From assembly GCA_030272155.1 (NCBI GenBank), contig CP126206.1, positions 3,206,001 through 3,270,000 on the forward strand: 64,000 nt of DNA. Direction: 5' to 3'. Below are positions 57,832-64,000 of this stretch, piece after piece. The notes beneath the pieces are model-generated. The model searched no databases. It saw only the letters and a program-made list of their open reading frames with translations, and was not told the origin of the DNA. The first letter of the stretch is position 1; every line of letters begins with the position of its first letter. The DNA comes from Tetradesmus obliquus (taxonomy: Eukaryota > Chlorophyta > Chlorophyceae > Sphaeropleales > Scenedesmaceae). A program made the translations under genes and the position numbers.

Positions 57832-58405
57832 CTGTGGTGTGTCAGTGAGCCTGTGCGAATCACTGCCGCCAGCAGGGCCATCATCGCCTGACCAGCTGCG
57901 CTTGCCTGCCAGCTGTCGCTGCTGCTGCAGCCGACTCGCCTGTCGCTGCTGCTGCTGCTGCTGCCGCTTCTGCTGATCTGCTGGCAGCCCTGCTACCCAC
58001 ATTGTTGCAAGCATTGCGGCAGCAGCAGTGCTGCTGACGTCAGCAGGGCTGCTGCAGCTGCTGCTGTTCCTCTTGCTTTGGTGACTCAGATATGCAGCAG
58101 AAGCAGTAGCAGCAGCAGGGCAAGGCAGCAATCCCAGCAGCTGCTGCGTGGCAGAACCAAAAGGGGTGCCGCCCCTGCTGCTGCTGCTGCTGTTGCTGTG
58201 TGGCTGTTTGTTGCTGTTGCCAAGGCACCGCCTGGTGCTGCTGCTGCTGCTGGTCACTTGACCAGTCAAAAGCAGTAACTGCTGTGGCTTGGGTGGTGGC
58301 ATGCTGCCTACTGCTGCTGCCGCTCCTGCTGCTGCTGCCCCCTTTGCTGCCGCAGCTGCTGCCAGTGCTGCTGCGCGCCCGGCTGCAGCAGCATCACCTT
58401 GCCAC

Positions 58406-58437
<32 letters not shown>

Positions 58438-58495
58438 AGGTTGCTTTCTCAGCAGTCGTCCCAAAGAGCTGCAGCACATGTCATCTGACACTGCT

Positions 58496-58536
<41 letters not shown>

Positions 58537-59244
58537 TGCTGCTGCTGTTGTTGGATCATGCAACTGCTGTACACCGCTTGCAGGGCTGCAGCGTTGTTGT
58601 GCAGCAGCGCTGCTTACTTGAATGGCTGAGCTCAGGTATGTGTCAAGTGCAGCAAACAAGCCCTCTGGTGTCTCTGCTGCTGCTATCGACTGCAGCATGC
58701 CATCTGTGGCATCTGTGTCAGCACTGCCAGTTGCAGCAGCAGCCGGGCGCTGCCGCTGCTGCTGCTGCTGCTGCTGCTGGTGGTGGTGGTGGTTGAGTGG
58801 CGGCTGCGCAACTGACAGCAGCTGCTGCTCAAGGTCTGATGCCAGCTGCTGCCGCTGCTGCTGCTCCCAATGGGCTGCAGCCATATTGGCAGAAAAGAGG
58901 TTTGGGTCGCACAGCAGCAGCTGCGGCTCATTTGTGGCGGGCTGCTGCAGTCCAGCAATTAAGCTGCTGCTGTTGCTGCTGCCGTTGCTGCTGCCGTTAC
59001 TTGTTTGCGACGCTGCTGCTGCTGCTGGTGTGTAGGGCATGCCCATGTTCAAGTCAAAGCTGGAAAACGGCGCCAAATCCACTGGCGGCAGCAGCTCGGC
59101 AGTGCTGAAGGCGCCTGATTCGAGTTCAAATTTGAATGTCCCCGACTCAAATTCAAATGACGGGTTGCAGCTGGCCTGCTGGTGCAGCCTTGTGGGGCCA
59201 TTGCAGCGGAGGGAGGTGCTCTGCTGCATGATGAGATGCCTGCC

Positions 59245-59295
<51 letters not shown>

Positions 59296-59363
59296 AAGGC
59301 CTCCAGTTTCGCAGGTCCAGTCGAAACTGCCTGCAAGCAGCAGCTCCCATTCATCCTGGAACA

Positions 59364-59400
<37 letters not shown>

Positions 59401-59496
59401 AAACTGCTGCTGCGGCTGTTGCCACGGTCCGGTTTGCGGCATGTCGCAGGAAGCTGGACCAAGAGGATACATCTGTCCAATGCACCCTAGCTGCAT
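57721..59496 (-). CDS. Q/A/S-rich protein of unknown function
   Basis: A single open frame of 591 codons. It has long poly-Q (four or more tracts), poly-A (including one of about 15 Ala), poly-S, an HHHHQ tract, a hydrophobic/acidic patch (FKFELESGAF, LPPVDLAPFSSFDLN) and a basic C-terminus (NVPKLRADGSRRFG). No catalytic or DNA-binding domain is visible. Composition resembles transcription-regulator activation regions, but that is only inference. Upstream exons may exist; M at 59496 is the first Met. The non-repetitive islands and the duplicated, stop-terminated C-terminal segment argue for a real gene rather than a triplet-repeat artefact. Confidence 0.5.
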
Positions 59497-60482
59497 TGGT
59501 CAACCGTGCCTGCGGCTCGCTGCGGTCAACAGCAACCTCCGGGAGTCTTGGATTTGTACACTAGGTCAAACCCAAACTCGAAGCCTGCGCAGCAGGCAGA
59601 GCACAAAGTTATATATATCAAAGGTTACTGCAACCATCGGAGCCTCCAAGCCATCCTATTGGTGAGGCTGACAAGAGAGCCCTCACCCGACACGTAGCTA
59701 CTGCTCCGCCAAGCTGTTGGGAAGCCCTATGCTTTAGCTGCTTTGCCTCAGTCAATTAATTGTTTCAGCAACAAAACAAAACGCTTGCGCAGCGACTGCA
59801 ACAGGTGCAGGGAAGTGCACAGGAAACTACACGATGGGCTGCTCAGCCATGTCTCACGGCAGCGGACTGCATGCGATACTAATGAGCCGCTAGTTGATGT
59901 TAGCCGATTTATGTGCTCACCTTTGCTGTAAATGCTTTCTGCACAGCTCTGGCCAGGCTCCGCTAAGCGATCTGTGTGGTGCAGCAGTGATTCGTTCACT
60001 TGATACGGTAAGGTATAATATACTTACCAACCTGGGTGGAAATAGGCTGTGCTGGCTTGCTAAGGGGCGTGCAGCTGTCTGTGCGTAATGCCTCGTGACA
60101 AGTTGTCAACAGCCTCGTCATTCGAGGTTCGCAGTCGGCACGCACACGATTGAACTACTTTTTTGATTCACATTGTTGCAGTACAAGCGATGCTGCCAGG
60201 GCTGCCGGTCAACACACTGTGGTGTGCACCAACTTGGTGGCAACTTGGTGTACTTGGCAAGTGCAGCAGTCTAACTGCTGCTGCCCAGCTGCTCATTTGC
60301 GTGAATCACAGGTGTTAAGCACAAGGGGAGCAGCCACCGGACGTGCTGCGGATGCATGTCTTCGCTCAATATGACGCATTGCGTCCGTTTGACCCACTCA
60401 CTTGAAGTTCAAATTTGAACTGTGGGAAGACAGGAAGCATACAACTCGGCAACAACTTGTATACAACCGATTTTGACCCACT

Positions 60483-60705
60483 CACTTGAAGTACATCCCT
60501 GCAGCTGATGAAGACGCAGATGATGAAGATGACGCCATGGCTGGCCTCAAGGAAGAGGATGAGGAGGTGGATGCAGCAGAGGCAGCTGCAGAGGCAGCTG
60601 CTGCAGAAGCAGCTGCTGCACTGGCAGCAATGCGTGCGAGCAAGGCGGCTGCCCGCAAGGAGGCAGCAGCGGCTGCCCGCAAGAGGCAGCAGCACGGTCA
60701 GCAGT

Positions 60706-60707
<2 letters not shown>
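60483..60707 (+). CDS. Possible terminal exon of an acidic, Ala-rich protein
   Basis: After a CCCTGCAG acceptor-like site (about 60500-60507) the frame reads ADEDADDEDDAMAGLKEEDEEVD, then Ala/Glu-rich helix-like sequence and a basic end (ARKRQQHGQQ), stopping at 60705-60707 just before a CAG array. The charge pattern looks like a real protein end. No upstream exons were found. On the opposite strand an ORF ending MYFK before GTGAGT, with a second copy of the CTTCAAGTGAGTGGGTCAAA junction at 60391-60410, is an alternative reading. Confidence 0.25.
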
Positions 60708-60738
<31 letters not shown>

Positions 60739-60974
60739 AGAAGAAGCAGAAGCTGCAGGTCACAGCAGGTGCACCCGCCACATGGCAAGCACGCACGTGT
60801 TGTGTTACCACCGACACCGCCTGAGCAGCCTGGCGCTCAGCGCATCAGCAGCAGGGAGCACCACCCAAACCCGAGATACATGGATGAGTAGTAGTGGTGG
60901 CAGAGTGGCTGTTACAGCTCGTGTGTGTGTGTATGTGTGTCTATAATCCTTTCTTAGGTCGCTGGTAAATGGCT

Positions 60975-61130
60975 TACAACATTGCTACAACAGTGCTACA
61001 ACCGGTTTTTCACAACACTATACTATTTTCCACTTTCTTACAACAATGATACAATTTCCAGCTTACAACTACCCTACAACCACCTTACAACTTGCATACA
61101 ACAAGGCTTGTGGTTGTAAGCTAGTTGTAA
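60975..61130. repeat. TACAAC/TTACAAC-rich degenerate repeat
   Basis: More than ten TACAAC motifs at irregular spacing, followed by the opposite-strand form GTTGTAAG at the right end. It could form a weak stem. Confidence 0.6.
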
Positions 61131-62482
61131 AAAACTGCAGTGGTCAGAGTGAAAAGCAACACTGGTACTGGAAAGTATGGCTGGGGGCCGTGCACAGCAA
61201 GACCTGCAACATGATGATTTGAATGAAAATCTCATTATGTAAATTTTGTCATTGCGTGAAACGCAGTTTATGTACTGCTAGACATACATACAGCAACACC
61301 CGGTGTTTGAGTCAAAGATGACTCGAAAACCTCCACTGTAGCAAGGGCTTAGCCCCAGCATACCTGCACGTTCACATGTATGTGTGAGAGAGCCTCGCTA
61401 CAGCTGTCACAATGTGTGATGATCACGCGTGCGATGAGGTCAGCTGCATTGCATGGCGCCCACTGGGCCAGCCATTGTACAATGAAATCAAGACGCCAAA
61501 GCCATACACAATTTCACTATCAATCAATTCCTCATGAATTAGTACTGGTATGCTGCTGCTGCAACAGCTGTGCAGGCCCTCACTGAGGCCCTGAGGGCCT
61601 CAGAGGGGTGTCACCATGGTGGCCAGCTAGGTGCTGTTCCGCACCCCAGCTAGTCACTGCACATGCTGCTGCTGCGGCCGCACCGAATTGCAATATCATC
61701 TACCACCGACCATGTTAAGTCTGAAACGCACCGGTTGGCACTTACGCTAAACCCTTGTGCAGTTCGCTGGAAGGCAGGTGGCCTGGTCGGAGGAAGGGCG
61801 CTCTCCAAGAGACCCCGCTACATGCAGCTCGTACTGTGCCTGCACTTGTTATCGAAAGTACATTTGGCTGCTGATTCACTTTGCAAGTCCTGCCCCTGCT
61901 ACCTCCACGTGTCGCCAGCTGAGCAGGAGCAAATCTCGCAATCTTCTATGGTGGGTGGATAGGTTGCTTGCTCCAAGTACATGCGCCATAGCTTACAGCT
62001 GAGCAAACACATCCGAAACTACTCTGCACTGCAAGGAATGTGTGGGAGCAATGCATGCTGACTAGCACTTGCCGGGTGATTATTCTCACAGCGCCTGCGA
62101 GCGTCCGTGTTCGAATCAGGGCCGCTATCCACACGTTAACAATACATTTAGAGCGTTTCAGGATGTGGACGAGCCTGCTACGAAGCGAACAAGAACTTCA
62201 ATGAGCTGCAAGCACGTGGAAATTCGCACAGTGTCAATCGCAGAGCTCACCAGCGCTTGCAAATCATGCCTTAATTGACAACATAAGTTGCACGCACCAG
62301 GTCGGTTGAGGGGAGGGTGTGTAACGTGGAGCACCCATTTCTACACTGCTGACACTGCTGCTGCTGCTGGTGCTGGTGCTGCTGTCGCTGCCGCTGCTGC
62401 TGCTTGTTCGTGGGTATTCGCAAGTAGCTTTACTCTGCTGCTTGCAGGCCGCTAACGCGTATCGTGAATCTTCAAGCCAACA

Positions 62483-62606
62483 ATGCAGCCACCAAGGCTT
62501 GTGCCAGCAGCTCTGCTGTTGCTGCTGCTGCTCCTCTGCAGCAGCAGCAGCACACCTGCAGCAATGGCACGTTCGCTTGCACAGTCAGAGGGCGCTGAAG
62601 GAGAAG

Positions 62607-62642
<36 letters not shown>

Positions 62643-63479
62643 CGGCAACACCGCTAGCTGATACTGAGGCGATATGGGCCCCTGATGCTCTTGCTGCTGA
62701 TGACGAAGGAGGGGCAGCAGCTGCAGCAGCAGAGTCGGATGAAGTGCTTGTTGCTGCTACGTCACTGGACAGGTGGGGTTTTAACACGATGATGATGATA
62801 GACAGGTGGGGTTTTGTGTTTGATGTTTGCTGCGGTGCAATGGCTGTTGCAGTGATGCTCATGCTGTTGATGATGGAGTGGCAGCAGCCGCAGCAGCAGA
62901 GCTGGACGAAGTGCTTGCTGCTGCCACATCCCTCGACAGGTGGGGTTTTGTAATTGAGGTTGGGCGCTGTGCAGTTGTTTCTGCACTTGGTGTTGAAGGA
63001 GTGGCAGCAGTTGCTGTGATTGCTGCAGCAGCGGAGCCGGATGAAGTGCTTGCTGCTGCCACATCCCTCGACAGGTGGGGTTTTGTAATTGAGGTTTGGC
63101 GCTGTGCAGTTGTTTCTGCACTTGGTGTTGAAGGAGTGGCAGCAGTTGCTGCGATTGCTGCAGCAGCGGAGCCGGATGAAGTGCTTGCTGCTGCTACGTC
63201 GCTGGACAGGTGGGGTGCTGCGTTTGATGTTTACTGCGGTGCAGTGGCTGCTGCACTGACGTTCATGCTGATGGTGATGAAGGCGTGGCAGCAGTTGCTG
63301 TTTGAAGCAGTTGCTGCTGCTACGTCACTGGACAGGTAGGCGCGTGGTCATGGTGGTTACAAAGGTAGCAGCAGCTGCTTGTCTTGCTGCTGCTGACTTG
63401 CAAGGTGGCCGTCCAACCCGTTCCTTCACACCAAGCAAGCTTGCTGCCTCAAAACTGCTGCCGCCGCCGCCGCTGCTGC

Positions 63480-63513
<34 letters not shown>

Positions 63514-64000
63514 TACTGCTGCTTTGCAGGAAGGTCTCCCCAGTCCCTGCCTACAGCTTTGACGCGGTCATTGCAGCCCAGCCCGCAAACAAGGCAGGCG
63601 CACAGATGAAGAAAGTGTTGCAGGTGAGCGACCTGCTGACCCTTGACTCGCTGACACTGGTGACACTGGTGTCACACAGTCGCTAGAAGTGCTAGTGACG
63701 CAGTGACACAGTGACACCGACACCGACATATGCAAACTCCCTGTGAACAGTGACACAATGACACAGTGACACCGTCATGTCAGATCAGCCTGCCAAGGCA
63801 GGCTCGCATATGAAAACGTGCTGCAGGTGTGTAATGGTACAGGTTGAATAAAAATACATGCATTATAGACCCTTCTGTGTGTGACGAGCCAGGAATGGTG
63901 CATAGCTGATGCAGTCTGCTGCTGTGCCTGAGATGCTGTACTGAAGGCCCCGCATCCTCTGCCACACCCGCTGAGCACTGAACTTCAACCACGCCCAAAA
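62483..64000 (+). CDS. Unrecognised gene with a signal-peptide-like start, 3' end outside window
   Basis: Exon 1 (62483-62772) starts MQPPRLVPAALLLLLLLLCS, a typical secretory signal or anchor, then an Ser/Ala/Glu-rich region and DEVLVAATSLD. The donor is GTGGGG (62773). The next in-frame exon is 63530-63623 (KVSPVPAYSFDAVIAAQPAN, then KKVLQ) after a CTG array and TTTGCAG, with donor GTGAGC. The phase (two bases plus one) is consistent. The gene runs off the window. I do not recognise the family. The same splice-junction duplication is present as in the other genes, which supports that these are real exons. Confidence 0.55.
62890..63340 (+). repeat. Four copies of the DEVLVAATSLDR exon end
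   Basis: The source junction is at 62772. Donor-side copies ending before GTGGGG or GTAGGC lie at about 62938, 63074, 63208 and 63337, with a period of about 135 bp. The copies at 63074 and 63208 share nearly identical intron sequence. Confidence 0.83.
63690..63780 (+). repeat. GTGACAC(A/C)-type microsatellite
   Basis: Irregular repeats of CAGTGACAC and ACACCGACA lie in the intron after exon 63530-63623. A weaker run is seen at 63635-63680. Confidence 0.7.
63795..63829 (+). repeat. Copy of the second exon's end
   Basis: A segment resembling NKAGAQMKKVLQ followed by GTGTGT repeats the end of exon 63530-63623 about 205 bp downstream. Confidence 0.65.

Larger units (their letters stand above)
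59497..62482. other. Intergenic region, little recognisable
   Basis: It contains one doubtful acidic ORF (60483-60707) and a short TACAAC-rich stretch at 60975-61130. The rest has balanced composition with few triplet arrays. No RNA gene is convincing. Confidence 0.45.

Noticed and set aside
62060-62125. tRNA-like TGTTCGAATC (B-box-like) segment
   Set aside because: No matching D-arm, anticodon stem or acceptor stem could be paired around it.

Overview
The window looks like nuclear DNA of a green alga, probably chlorophycean (order Chlamydomonadales or a relative). The evidence is short exons split by many introns with GTGAGT/GTGGGT/GTGCGT donors and CAG acceptors, a TGTAA motif about 110 bases after a stop codon (the usual green-algal polyadenylation signal), TTTAGGG-type telomere-like sequence, and pervasive CTG/CAG triplet arrays. 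I cannot assign a species from sequence alone.

Layout. 1-13932 (+) holds the 3' part of a THO complex subunit 2 (THOC2/THO2) gene, with a 2.18-kb terminal-inverted-repeat element inserted at 3750-5927. 14050-17700 is intergenic with dispersed repeats. About 17750-19940 (-) is a decayed LINE with RNase H, a CCHC zinc motif and a PD-(D/E)XK nuclease-like motif, and it carries a perfect 48-bp foldback. 20381-30764 (-) is a complete secreted purple acid phosphatase gene with all five metal-ligand blocks. 31905-51313 (-) is a complete exocyst subunit SEC8/EXOC4 gene. 51314-57600 is intergenic and rich in minisatellites. 57721-59496 (-) is a long Q/A/S-rich ORF of unknown function. 59497-62482 is intergenic with one doubtful acidic ORF. 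62483 to the window end (+) is the 5' part of an unrecognised gene with a signal-peptide-like start. The genes are not an operon and share no pathway: they cover mRNA export, phosphate scavenging and exocytosis.

The most striking property is architectural. In all three long genes, and in the gene at the right end, splice junctions are surrounded by tandem, partly decayed copies of themselves. A unit made of an exon end plus its donor, or of an acceptor plus an exon start, is repeated 2 to 8 times inside the adjoining intron. Some copies carry in-frame stops (6869-6931, 29400-29470) or would shift the frame. In several places the last copy has its own stop codon (SEC8: 32406, 32238, 31905), so alternative C-termini are possible. 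CTG arrays often sit directly against the 3' splice site. Exon coordinates were worked out by eye from reading frame and splice consensus. Repeat limits are approximate unless stated otherwise.
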